NCBI GenBank assembly: GCA_946699065.1
Contig: CAMPDV010000043.1
Coordinates: 434,001 to 498,000 of the forward strand
Source of the DNA: Loxodes magnus
Lineage: Eukaryota; Ciliophora; Karyorelictea; Loxodida; Loxodidae
Direction: 5' to 3'
Length of the DNA stretch: 64,000 nucleotides
Shown here one piece after another: positions 11,896 to 23,258 of the stretch (the first letter of the stretch is position 1; each line of letters starts with the position of its first letter). Position numbers and translations under genes: made by a program. The notes beneath the pieces are model-generated. The model made no database searches. It saw only the letters and a program-made list of their open reading frames with translations, and was not told the DNA's origin.

Positions 11896-14800
11896 TCAGC
11901 TTCTATAAAGTTGAACTATCTCTTTATGATTTATATATTTAAGAGATTCTATATTGTAAATGTTTGACTGAGCTTATTTAAAATAATGAAGATGATGTTA
12001 ATTAATTGATTATTAATTAAGTACATTTTAAGTTATTTAATTCAACGCTGTTCTTCTGATTTTCTATGTCTTTCTTATAAAGCTTTTTTCTTAAGAGCTA
12101 ACTATTCTTTTTAAAGCTTTTGCTTGCTTTTTAAAAGTATTAGTTTTTACTTGTTTGAACTGCATATTTATCTGGCTTCACCTAATTTAATTAAAAAGCT
12201 TACTCAAAATTCCTTCCCAGGTTTTTTGATTAACTACTCCATTTGCTGCTTCTTTATTTTTCTTTTACCAGGTTTTTACTAGCTTCTCAGTTTACGATTT
12301 ATATTAAACCTGCTGTAGTTTCACGTTAAATATTAACTCAAGAGCTTTTTATAGTTTCCTTACATCCCTTTCTAAATTGGTAAGTTTCCTTGCTAATGGA
12401 TTGACAAGCTCAGAATATAAAAATACGTTTTTATCAAATCTTGATCCAATAAACAATTTTGAAGGAGGAGTTTGTTGGTTAAAAGAAGGATTAAATTGCT
12501 AACATATATCACTTTACCTACTTTTCCTTTCTAAACTAATATCTTATATATCTTCCTAAAATATCTATTATCTTTGTCTGACAAAACTTTATTAACTTAA
12601 TTCCGTACTTAAACTAACGTCAGATTTTTGAGTTTGTAAAACATCTTTTAGAGTTCACTGAGAGAAAGATTTTTTGTGTCATTTGTTTTTCTTAACAATT
12701 TATGACTCTAGTTAAGCACTATATTTTCTAATCCTTCTAGAGCTATTTTATTTTATGCTTTATAGCTTTCTTTCGTTTGTTTAAAAAGAACTTTGTTCTG
12801 AAATTGAAGAGTTACTATCCATTATGATAGATTAATAGAATGATTATTCAGTTCTAAAATCGCTCGAATATTTGCTACTACCAGAACTCCTTAGTTCAAC
12901 TTAAATCTATCTAACCTTATTATTTGGTTCTTCACAAGACTTTAAGTTGGAGCTTTTTTCCGTTATCATTTTATGAAGTTATCCCTCTATATCCTTAGCA
13001 AGCCTTCTATCAAAATTTAAACGTTATACAATTTCTTAAGCTACTTGTTCATAACTATCTTATAGAATATCAAATTAAAATTAAACAATCGTTTTTTCTT
13101 CTTAGTTTTAAAAGACTAAAGTGATCATTACTTTATTCTATGGCTATCTACTATTAGCTCCTACTAATTAATTGCTTCTTAATTTTTACACTTTGGGTTT
13201 AACTGTTTATAGATCTATAGAGTTCTAGCTTGATTATATAGGAGAAAGCTCTTAGAAGTTATGAGAAATTTGATAATCCATAGTTTCTTAACGATGCTAA
13301 TCTACCAGTTTAAATTGATTTAATTTATTGTCATACTGATATTATTATTATTAAGCTACTCTTTTCTGCTGATGCTGCTAGATTTACTATTTTCCGTAAG
13401 AATAGTCTTAAGATTAATTTTCATCAAGATCAGGAATTTCCTCAAGTTACTTTTCAATCTAAAAATATGCTGGAAAAATCTAGTTTTACTACTATGAAAG
13501 TTACCTTTGCTGTAAATCTGACTTTTTAATGACTTTGCTTAGTTTTGACTTCTTATTAGTCTAAATAGAGAAATTCTATGGAATCTCAGTTTTCGATTAT
13601 GATATTTTAGTGATAGGCTTTTACTTAGAACAGATTGACATTTGTCTTTTTGATTTGTTGTTTATTACAACCCTTTAGGTTAAACTATTAGCAAAATCAT
13701 CTCCATTACTAGATGGAATGGAGTTATATGATAACTGTATACTTTAAAAGGGATTTTGCTTATCAGAAATATGACTGTAATAATAACCTTTTGCTAGAGA
13801 TGACTGTAAAGATTCGGTTTTACTCCTTAAATTTTCATTTTCTTCTTACTAATTCTGCATTTAGGCATTTTAATGATCATCAGATGCTTCTTAAAAGATC
13901 TTTTAGTAGCTTTATCTAGGAGAAATAACTTCTTTAGGAGAGTGTACATTACTTAATTAAGTTGATTAGTGAGAGTGATGGGATATTTGGAATTCTTAAC
14001 TTTAATTAGAGCTTTTTTTGGAGCTTTTCCTTTCATTTACTATTATAACCATCTAATTGTTGCTTTCATCTGTCGTATTATTGAGTCACTCCGATTCTAA
14101 TAAATCTATAGCTTTTGGCCTTTATTGAGGAGGTAAGAAGCACTATTTTATAAATTACTACAATTCTTCGTCTTTAATGTTTCAGAAGCATTCAGGTAAA
14201 ATTCGATTCTTAATCTTGGCGACTAAAGTAGGAAACTGTTGGCATTCTCCATAGGGTGTTTCTCCTGTAACCATTTCTAGCATACACATACCAAAGGCAT
14301 AAATGTCTGCTGAAATATCATAATGTTCCTCAAAAACTTCTGGAGCCATAAATTCAGGTGTTCCAATTATAGATTTTTGGAAATTTTGGCAAGCAGCAGC
14401 GAGTCCTAAACCTCCAATTATAATCTATCTTTAGCCGTTTATAAACAAATTATCACATCTAATATCTCTATGAATGATAGGGATTTCTTAACTATGCAAA
14501 TAGCAAATCCCTTATAATATCATTTTGAAGTATGACTTTAGATTTTTAAACTTTAATTGCTTCACCTTTTTTAAATACTATTTAAGCAATCCTTATTCGT
14601 AGTACTCAGTTATAATTATTACCCTTTGCTCTTCTTTATTGAATCAAGCCTATATAAATTTGATAAGGTTTGGATGATTTAAGTTTTTCATAGTAGTAAT
14701 TTCTTTGTTAATCTGCTCTCTTTCTTATTTAGATAAGTCTTTAATCCAAATATCATGCCAAGCTACTTATGTTCCTGTCTCAGAATCAAATGCTTTATAA

Positions 14801-15000
14801 GCTGTTCTGAATTTATCCTTGAAAATTACTTCATTGAAACGCTAATACCTTTTTTTTGGTGATACTTCAACCACCTAATTCTAATTATCTGAGGTTTAAC
14901 TAGAGTTTTCGGAAAAATATCTCTCTCTTTATCCTTTGGAGTTAAATTCTTTCTCATTATGTTAATTAAGAAAGCTTAATGGATTAGTTTTAAGGTCCAT
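11896..15000 (-). CDS. WNK-family kinase-like protein with degenerate catalytic motifs and OSR1-C-like domain
   Basis: Start ATG 15000. Residues ~50-298 are a WNK-type kinase fold: [14 protein letters not shown] (no Lys in the VAIK position, as in WNKs), [33 protein letters not shown] and [20 protein letters not shown]. Three features suggest loss of activity. The Gly-rich loop reads [11 protein letters not shown] with no glycines. The Lys that WNKs place in that loop is Arg. The DFG-type motif reads GGLGL, so the metal-binding Asp is Gly. The HRD motif is kept. Residues ~617-673 ([35 protein letters not shown]) resemble the OSR1-C/PF2 domain that binds RFxV motifs. The rest is Ser/Gln-rich. 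The TGA at 12178-12180 may be the stop or Trp; coding-like residues continue past it, so 11896 is used. WNKs regulate ion transport and osmotic responses elsewhere; here a scaffold role is inferred. Confidence 0.85.
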
Positions 15001-17424
15001 TTTTAGTATATAAAATAGTAAAAATACATAGAAACTCTTATTAAAGATTAGACTAAATACTGTATCAGTTATTACCTATTCTTATTTTTACTTCCACATT
15101 CCATATTAATCCTATCATCTCACTTTCATCATTTTCTTTTTAATTCAATACCTAGTTATTACCATATTATGAGAGTTATATATAAAGGCAGCAAAATATG
15201 TTTAAGAACTATTAAAAGAAGATAGAGTTTAATTACTATGAAAGATAGTTATTAAAGCAGATGATAAGGATTATATATTACTAAATTCCTATAGTTTGGC
15301 AAATGAACTATCAGCAATTACAAGGGTGCAATGTATAGCATAGGACTTTAAGTCATAGGTAATTTCCTTATTGCTTTATTTATAAAGTCTGCTGTTGTAA
15401 TATTAGATTATTTGCATAGCAGATATATATAATTAATAAAAGACAGATCAGTTCATAAGCTATATTAAAACCTAAATCACTTGCATTAGAATAAAAATTC
15501 CTGGCGTCAACCAGACTAAAAAGTTTATTAAAAAGCTTAATTAAAAACTTAGTTGATTTGTTTGATTTAGAGAGATTAGAACACTTTGTAGCTTCAATAT
15601 AAGCAGCATAAAATGATAGTTATTTGCTAATCTTTTTTATAATAAAAATAGAAGATTTTAACTATTTATTGATATTAAGATTTATATATATTTCAAAGCT
15701 TTTATTTTCATTAAGCAGCTAACTTATATTCATATCTTATATTTTCTATGCTTTAGTAGTTTTCTATTAAATTAGGAATATTTCTAGAGCTAGAAGTTTA
15801 TAGAACTTAAATAAAGAGCAGAAATTATATTATAAAGAGTGCAGATAATTATTTTATCTGACCTTAGTTAGAAATCTAATTTTAGGCTAGTTGTTTTATA
15901 TCAGAGTGATACTTGGTTGCATAGTATTCTCTATTTATCATTAAAAACAAAGCTAAAATGAAAATTTGATATTTTAGAATCTTAGTAGTAGAAGATTTAT
16001 TATAAACTAAGCTTAAATTTGTTAAGATAAGCTTTATTCAACTTTAGCAATACATCACTTTAAAATTATTCTAATCAAGCTTATATTAAAGATTATATGA
16101 ACTAATTTATAAGCTAAGATTGTACTAGACTAGAAAATTAACCCTATAAGCACATTAAGACCATATCAAATAAAAGGGAGATTATTTTTTAATAACTTTA
16201 GTCCAATTCCATAAGCCAATTAATTATAGCAATTTAGTTGCTCTAATAAACTGTATTAAGTTAAAAAGAGCAATAGAATAAATATAGTACATTTGAAAGC
16301 TACTGATTTAATATAATGAAATAAGGTAGCAAAGGAGCATATTTCTTAAAATCAGCTTATTAAGAGAGATATTATCTGCATAATGTAATTTATTTTAGTA
16401 TCGAACTGTTTTGCTTTAATATAATAATCATTTAGAACAGCTTCATATTTTGGTCTTTGCTCTGAGAATAAAATTTGAAGAATATTAAACAGAAAGAGAA
16501 AATAATATAGCATTAAACTTAGCTTTATTTAGCCTTTAGGAATTAATAGCGCAAAGATAGCAATTATTTAACTACCTTTTATAGTATAAAGTATATTTAT
16601 CAAAGCTAAAGTTTAGAGGTAAAGTAATAGCTTCTAATATAGTTTTATAGTGAGTTTTAACTTAACTATTAAATACCTTAGTTATATGTAAATTTATAAA
16701 GTTAAGATTAAACTAATTTGAGAATTAAATTTATAAGAAGACTTATACAAAATGCTAATTCGTCTCTAAAATAATCTATTTTACTAATAAAGTAGTGATC
16801 CTTTGGGAATTAAAGCCAAAAGCGATTTCTAACTTATAATATATCTGTAGACTAAGAATTAAGTAGCCTTATAAAGATATAATAATGTAGAGCGAATAAA
16901 AGAATATGTACTAGAATGTAGGAACTATAAGTTTTAAGTACTTAATGCAATGCTTTGTTATTCATTTCTTTCTATTTCTTATTCCTTTTAATTAAAGTAT
17001 TCCATCAGACTTAACATTTTATCTTCAAAAATTTGTATTCACTTTTATGCTAAGATGGATATATAAGAAGGAGTTAGCAGGAAACATAAATGCATTTAGT
17101 AAAATACTAAACCAAATTTAATGATATTGTATATAGCTAGATAGCATTTTTGGAAGTATGTGTAATTTTAGCAATGTGATCCTAGTGCTAAATAGAATAT
17201 AAATAAAGCTTTCTAATTTATAAATAATAAGAATGTGAAGTTACTTCTATATATAAGGGGACTTAAAGTGCAAAAAAGATAACAAATAAATATAAAGTAG
17301 TTATAAATATGCTTTTCTTAATATTTACATCTGTTTTTTATATTGAAAAGCTAATAAACTTCTATTAATATTATGTATTTAGTTAGTTCTAGCATTTAAC
17401 TTAATTATATACAATTCTTAAAAT
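15001..17424. other. Long divergent intergenic region
   Basis: About 2.4 kb of AT-rich DNA between the WNK-like gene (-) and the first MGSC-family gene (+). Words such as agctt and tagct recur and CpG is rare, as in the other spacers. I found no open frame with coding character, tRNA, rRNA or clear repeat. Confidence 0.45.
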
Positions 17425-19527
17425 ATGGGGTCTTGTCAAGGCTGCGATTCTAAAATGAAGCAAGTGGATTTCAGTTATTTCAAAGTAAAGGATATGTAGC
17501 AGTATGTTGAACTAGGATTCTATAAGCTCCTTTATAAACTTTGCCAAGTTCATAAAATTCGGATTAAGATTCCTAGAATTTTTTCTTGCTTTCACGAGTT
17601 GCGCTAACCTTTCTACTTCAAAACTACTAAAGAGGGTATGTTGGAAGTGAATGACATATCTGACTATGAAATTTAAAAGTAATTTAGTAGTATCTTTTAA
17701 AAGAGGTAGAAATGGCCAGGATTGATCCTTAAAATTGGACTGAATGATCAAAACGCAGATTTGTGCTGGCCAATAATGAATTAGGAAAACGCAATGAAAG
17801 TTTGAAAATTCTGCAAACTTAACTAAATTCCATGTGCCTTCCAAAAATATGTAATTCCTTAAGACGGAGTTCCTTAAATAATCACTACTAGCTATTAAGC
17901 TCATAGAGAGAAGAAGAAAATAAAGTGAAGACTAGAGTCTTTCATGTTCTAGAAAAGAAAGTTTAATTTGGATAGAACTTACAACAACTTTAGAGATTAA
18001 GTATTGCTTGATATTTTTAGCAATATCCTTTCCAAGAAATCTATCTCTAGCACACTCAAACTTGCTAATAAAGACTAATGCAGAAGAGAATTTTGCATTC
18101 CTAACTATTAGATTGAAAACAATTGTATATCTTAGCAAATAACTTAGTAAGACCACATTGAACAATTCCTAAGTGATCTAATTCAGAACCTCAACAAGGT
18201 TATTTACCAAAATAATTAAAAAATTACACATCTAACCGCAAGTTTTATAGTAGGAAAGAATCAAAAACTTTACTTGATTAACGTAAAATAATGAGGAGTA
18301 AATTACTCTAATAGTGCTCAAAAATATTAAGCCTAACAATTAAGTAAATCATAATGGTCTAAAGATTTAGGTTCTTTTTGTGATGAAAGTGTTTAATCTT
18401 CATTGGTAATAAAACAGAATTTGAAAGACAGCTTAAACCAAAAAAGTTTGAAGATAACAGATACAAGTAAAATATCTTCTTCTAAAAGAAATAAATCAGA
18501 GATTTCATTAAATAAGAAAGATATACAATAAATAGCAAATAAAATGCTTGCCTCTAAATCTAATATTATACTTCTTTAGAAAGTTACTTGTACTAAAAAT
18601 GAATTGTTACAAGAAGAATCAGAGATAAATACTAAGAAAAATGGTTATGATGGCTAAGAAACTAGCTAAATAGTTTCTTATCCTTAAAAGTAAAAAATAA
18701 GATAAAAGCAAAGATAAACTGTTGGGACTCAATTTTTACCAAGTTTAAAAAGAAATTAAAGTATTGACATAGATTTGAATACTTAAAAGATTAAGAAAAT
18801 TCGCTTAAATGCTAGTTAAGATCTATCGACTGAAATATCTAATACTTCTGTGCAATTAAATTCAAGTATTAGAAACGATAAAACTTCTTAAGGAGTTCAA
18901 TAAAGATTTCCCAAAGAATTAAAATTTAAGAGATTAGCAAACTAAAATAAAACTTAAGCGCCTAAACACATTTTTCTAGAGTCATAAAGTCCTAAAAAGA
19001 AAAATAAAGAGTAGGATATAAACTCGTTTTCCTTTGATTAATCTTAAAACTTCAAAACTCCAAAAACAGAATAAAGAAGATTGCTTTAGAATAAATAAAG
19101 TGTTGATTTTGGTATCAATCAAAAATAAAAAGAAAGAAGCACATTAATCCAGTAAGTTAGTCCTATCAATTCAATAGAAGCAAGACAGGGTTAAAATATG
19201 GAGATATTTGAAAGAATAAAAAAAAGTAATAAAACCTAAATTTAAAAATAAAAGCAATTTTAGCAAACCCTTATTTCACAAAATGCATCAACTATTATAG
19301 AGGAAAACTAAAACAATGATTTTTTTGAGTTGAATCAATTGAGAAATAACTTCCACAAAGCAATAAGCCATAAATAAGAAGAATTAAGAAAGAAGACTTT
19401 TTAAGATCTTAATAGAAGCATGGATTCCCTAAAATTGAGGCCAATTCCTAATAGGAGTGAAACAGCTTTCCAAAAGCTGAAAGATATTTCTAGGGAATCA
19501 AATTTCGTCGGGATAAAATTAAAATGA
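17425..19527 (+). CDS. MGSC-family protein A: acylation-type N-terminus, conserved domain, disordered tail (700 aa)
   Basis: One frame from ATG 17425 to TGA 19525-19527. The protein starts MGSCQGCDSK; Gly2 with nearby Cys is the classic pattern for N-myristoylation plus palmitoylation, so membrane attachment is likely. Residues ~10-290 form a conserved domain shared with the next gene: IKIPRIFSC, DLCWPIMNQENAMKVWKFCK, NQIPCAFQKYVIPQ, and later LTASFIVGKNQKLYLINV. The tail (~300-700) is Lys/Ser/Gln-rich and probably disordered. In-frame TGAs near 17800, 17926 and 18289 are read as Trp. The one after KKKIK aligns with a TGA-encoded Trp after KKKMV in the paralogue, which supports reading through it. 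I do not recognise the family. Confidence 0.78.
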
Positions 19528-20100
19528 TTGTATAATCTTAGTCTACTTACGTTTAATTTATTAATTCAAACCATTTCTTTCAATTTAGCTGTAAATTATA
19601 TAATAAAGAAAATTTAAATTAAGGAAGCCAGATAAGTAATATAAACTTAAGCAGTTCTTAATACTTAATTACACAAATTATTTTACTTTTTGGCTCTGTT
19701 GAGTATTATTATAAAGAGTAATAATATATGTTACATTAGATATAATAAAGCTATTTTCATTATGTATTAATAAAATCAGGCTATTTTCAGTTCTTCAATA
19801 TTTCTGCTTGCCTAAATTTATTTTATTGCTTTTTTTATTTGTAGACTGTATTTTGCACACACTTTAGATCTTTCTCATAATGCTTATTTACTAAAATTTG
19901 AGATCATAGACAAGTTTTTAATATATTTACTTAAATTTTTGCAAGTTTATAAAATCTTCAGTTTAGGAAGAAAGTCAATAACTAAAAGGAAGTAGAGATA
20001 ATTAGCTTGATAACTGTAATTTTTAAATTCTTTAATGCTTCTTTTCTGTTTAAAGATTCAATTTTTATTAAAGATTTCATTTTTTCTACTTTATTTAAAT
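19528..20100. other. Spacer between tandem paralogues
   Basis: AT-rich DNA between the two MGSC-family genes. It carries the 3' end of the first and the presumed promoter of the second. No further gene seen. Confidence 0.5.
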
Positions 20101-22345
20101 ATGGGAAGTTGCATGTGCTGCAAGACCTAAATTAGCAAAACTAAAGTTTAATAATTAAACCATCTGCATATATAGAAGTATAAGCAACTCTAGCTGTTTT
20201 AGTTTTTGAGTGAGCTTTCTTAATGTGCTAAAATTAAGATTAAGATTCCTAGGACTTTTACTTATTCCTTCTAAAAAGAGCAGACTATTGAATACTTTAC
20301 TAATAAGTAAGGCATTTTTGAGTCTAGAAGCATTTCTTCTTAATTTGCTTTTAACTATTTTAGGAGGATTCATGCTAAGAATGGAAATCTTCCTTCTATA
20401 ATGCTAAAAACTTGCTTGCCAAGATCAAGCCAAGATATATGCTGGCCTTTAATGAATACAGATTAAACAGAATTTGCTTGAGATTTCTGTAAGGTAAATT
20501 AAATAGAGTGTCTCTTTCAGAAATTTATAGTACCAAAAGAAAACTAAGCTCACATCATTAAAACTACATGCAAAGTTACAGAAAAATTCTAAACTAGAAT
20601 TAAAAAGAAAATGGTTTGATAGAATTTGGATAACCACAGTCAATAGCTTTAAGACTAGCATAACTTACGTTTATTTCTAGAAAGCATTTGCATGCAAAAG
20701 CCCTAAGAATAATATTATACAAATTGCCTTTCAAGACCCTCTAAGGTCTTAATTTTGTATTAGTAGTTAAATATAAACTTCTTACCATTTTTCTTAAGAT
20801 AAGGTTGAAGCGAATAAAGTAGACGAAGTTTTAAGAAGGTTGCAAAGAACCTTCAACTTGATATATGGAGAATATAACTAAATAGATAAGATACATGCTA
20901 CATTTATGTTAAGCAGATCAGGACAAGCTTATTTAATAAATGTGACTGATATCTTCTAATCCTTAATAGAAAACACTAACTAAGCTTTTTAACTTAAGAA
21001 ACAAAAGTCAATTCTAGATACCAATGAATCTCCGTTATTAGATTAAAACATTAAGTTTCAAGCCAAATCAATGAATGACATGTCATAAATTAATCAATTC
21101 AAGGGAGGAAATAAAAAGCGCCAACAAGTATTTTAACTGTATTAGCCTCTTTAGTAATAGGCAACTTAAGAAGTTACATAAAACTTAAATAAAGAGTAGC
21201 CCTAAAGTATTATTTTAAAGTCTCCTTAAAAGTGCTTTAGACCAAAAATTGCTAAAATATAAAAATCTAGTGATAATAGTTAAACTTAATCAAGTAGCTC
21301 CTCCAAATTTAATGCAAGCAAGTAAATCAACAGTCCTAAGAATGACTCTACTATTTAGTCACCTCAAAAAAGTAACTAAGGATAGCTACAAAAAGTGTAA
21401 AGCACTTAAAAAAGCGAGTAATTTTAATTAAGTAAATCAAAAAAGTTAAATAGCTCTTTAGAATATGAACCTTAAACCTGCTAATCTTTAAATTACTCAC
21501 CTCTATTTAAACAAGTAAGCAAAAGATCGACCCAAGAGCATTCTCCTTTGCTTCATAAACAAAAAACTCGCATATAACTAAATTAATCCTTCCTCCCCGA
21601 AATAAAAAAGAATAGTAATAAAATATTAAATTCTTAGTCTTAAAATGAAGAAAGGAAGATAAAGTTTTCTCTTAAGAAAATAGAAACTACTAATAATGCT
21701 AAAGCTTAGAAAAATTAAAGTAAAGACATTTATAGTCAAGATGTGAAAAGTGCTACTATATACTAAGATGAAATCTATTAATAGTCTTAACCCAACAAAA
21801 TACTTGAATAGTAATGGAAAAATCATGCTTCTTTAAAATTAGGGAAAGAAGAGCTTATAATAGAAGAAAAAGCATTTAAAGCTAACTATCAGAAACAAAC
21901 TAAGAGAGGATTTAAAAATTTGAAAGATATCTGTGAACTAGAAGATGTGATAGTAACTTAATAAGTCAGCATTCAGAAGTTTAAGGATTAAAAAAAAGAA
22001 TAGAATATTGACTAATTTCATTAAAATGAATTTCCACAATTATAATTTAGTCAATCAGAAGATATAAAATAAGTAGCATATTAAGCAAAAATATTAGATA
22101 TGCAAGATTCAAAATAATAAATAAGAAAGAAGAGTACATTTAAATTAAAGCTGAGGAAAGTGAAAAATTAAGAACTAACTAATTTTAATAATAATATATA
22201 ATTCAAAAGTTAATAAATAAGCTCTATACCTTTTTTAGTAGCTACTTAAATAATTTCCAATTCATTTATCTATAATTTCCTTTTACTTTTTATGAGCGAT
22301 AAAAAACTTAAAATCAATGTTTCAAAATTATATATCACAATTTGA
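20101..22345 (+). CDS. MGSC-family protein B, tandem paralogue, one 16-nt intron
   Basis: Starts at ATG 20101 with MGSCMCCKTQ, again a Gly2 plus Cys acylation-type N-terminus. It matches the preceding gene along its first ~290 residues: IKIKIPRTFTYS, DICWPLMNTDQTEFAWDFCK, NQIECLFQKFIVPKEN, and THFM-type sheet ATFMLSRSGQAYLINVTD. A 16-nt intron (20669-20684) is needed to keep this alignment in frame. The rest is Ser/Gln/Lys-rich and probably disordered, with little sequence shared with the first copy. The first in-frame TGA after the coding-looking part is at 22343-22345, but composition becomes AT-rich from about 22200, so the C-terminus may be overextended. Family and function unknown; membrane-associated by inference. 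Confidence 0.75.
20669..20684 (+). other. 16-nt intron (gtttatttctagaaag)
   Basis: Removing this GT...AG segment changes the frame by 1 modulo 3 and restores the frame that encodes NKVDEVLRRLQR and QAYLINV, which aligns with the upstream paralogue. The donor is weaker than the usual GTAA, so the exact borders are less sure. Confidence 0.7.
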
Positions 22346-23258
22346 AGAATTTATAACATGATGAAATTTGAAGATATAGTACTTTTCAATATTACAAATA
22401 AAATTACAATGATTCTTTCTTTACCACCAAATATTAAAATAATATTACATACACATTGAAGCTTTAAGATTTCACGATAGATTTGAACAGTTTTCAAACT
22501 ATTAAATATCTATATCATCAGCCTTTCAAAGTATTTTTAATAACTCGTGGATAATTCTGAAAGTACTTAATAATAGTAAATTTTTTAGCCTGTTTAATCT
22601 TAATATTAATAAAGCAGTGTATTCACAAAGCTTTTAAAAATTGTTAGAAATAGATATTTAATCTGAAAGCTAAAAAGATTTAATCTAATAACTGTCTTTG
22701 CTCTAATGTATAATATATATTACGATTTTCAGTATTGCAATTAGTAATATTAAATCTTAATTTATTATATAGTTCCTCATTTCTTGTGATTATAAAATTA
22801 ATCCTTCTGTTATGACAATATATTGCAATGGAACTCACTTATTTTTTCATTACTCTGCAAAAGAAGGAAGTAAGTTATAGTAAAATAGTTTAACTTACTT
22901 TAAGAGCATCCTAATTCTATAATTACTAAGCAGAGATATCTTGTATATCTGAATTGTTCCATTTCTATTTTATCTTATTAGTTTTATTTAGATGCTTACA
23001 AGTTTATTGCTGTTTTTATTCCAAAGTAGTTCTTATTATTAATTAATTAACTGAGGATTTAGTTTAAACTAAACTTATTAATTGTTTTTATGCTTTCAAA
23101 AAATTAAGTTATGAATGAAGAAAACTTCTTAAAGGAAAGGCATTAATGATGTTTATAAGACCCTATTCTTTATGAAATTTTATATGGTAGTGTTATTTAA
23201 CTTGATAGACTAATTGGATTTATAGATTATTTTAAATAATTAAATAAAATGGTAAATA
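22346..23258. other. Convergent intergenic region
   Basis: AT-rich spacer between the 3' ends of MGSC-family gene B (+) and the B-box/EF-hand gene (-). Nothing recognisable inside. Confidence 0.45.

Noticed and set aside
17512-17904. 130-codon minus-strand open frame in the standard code
   Set aside because: It lies antisense to MGSC-family gene A, whose plus-strand frame is conserved in its paralogue; the minus frame is a shadow.
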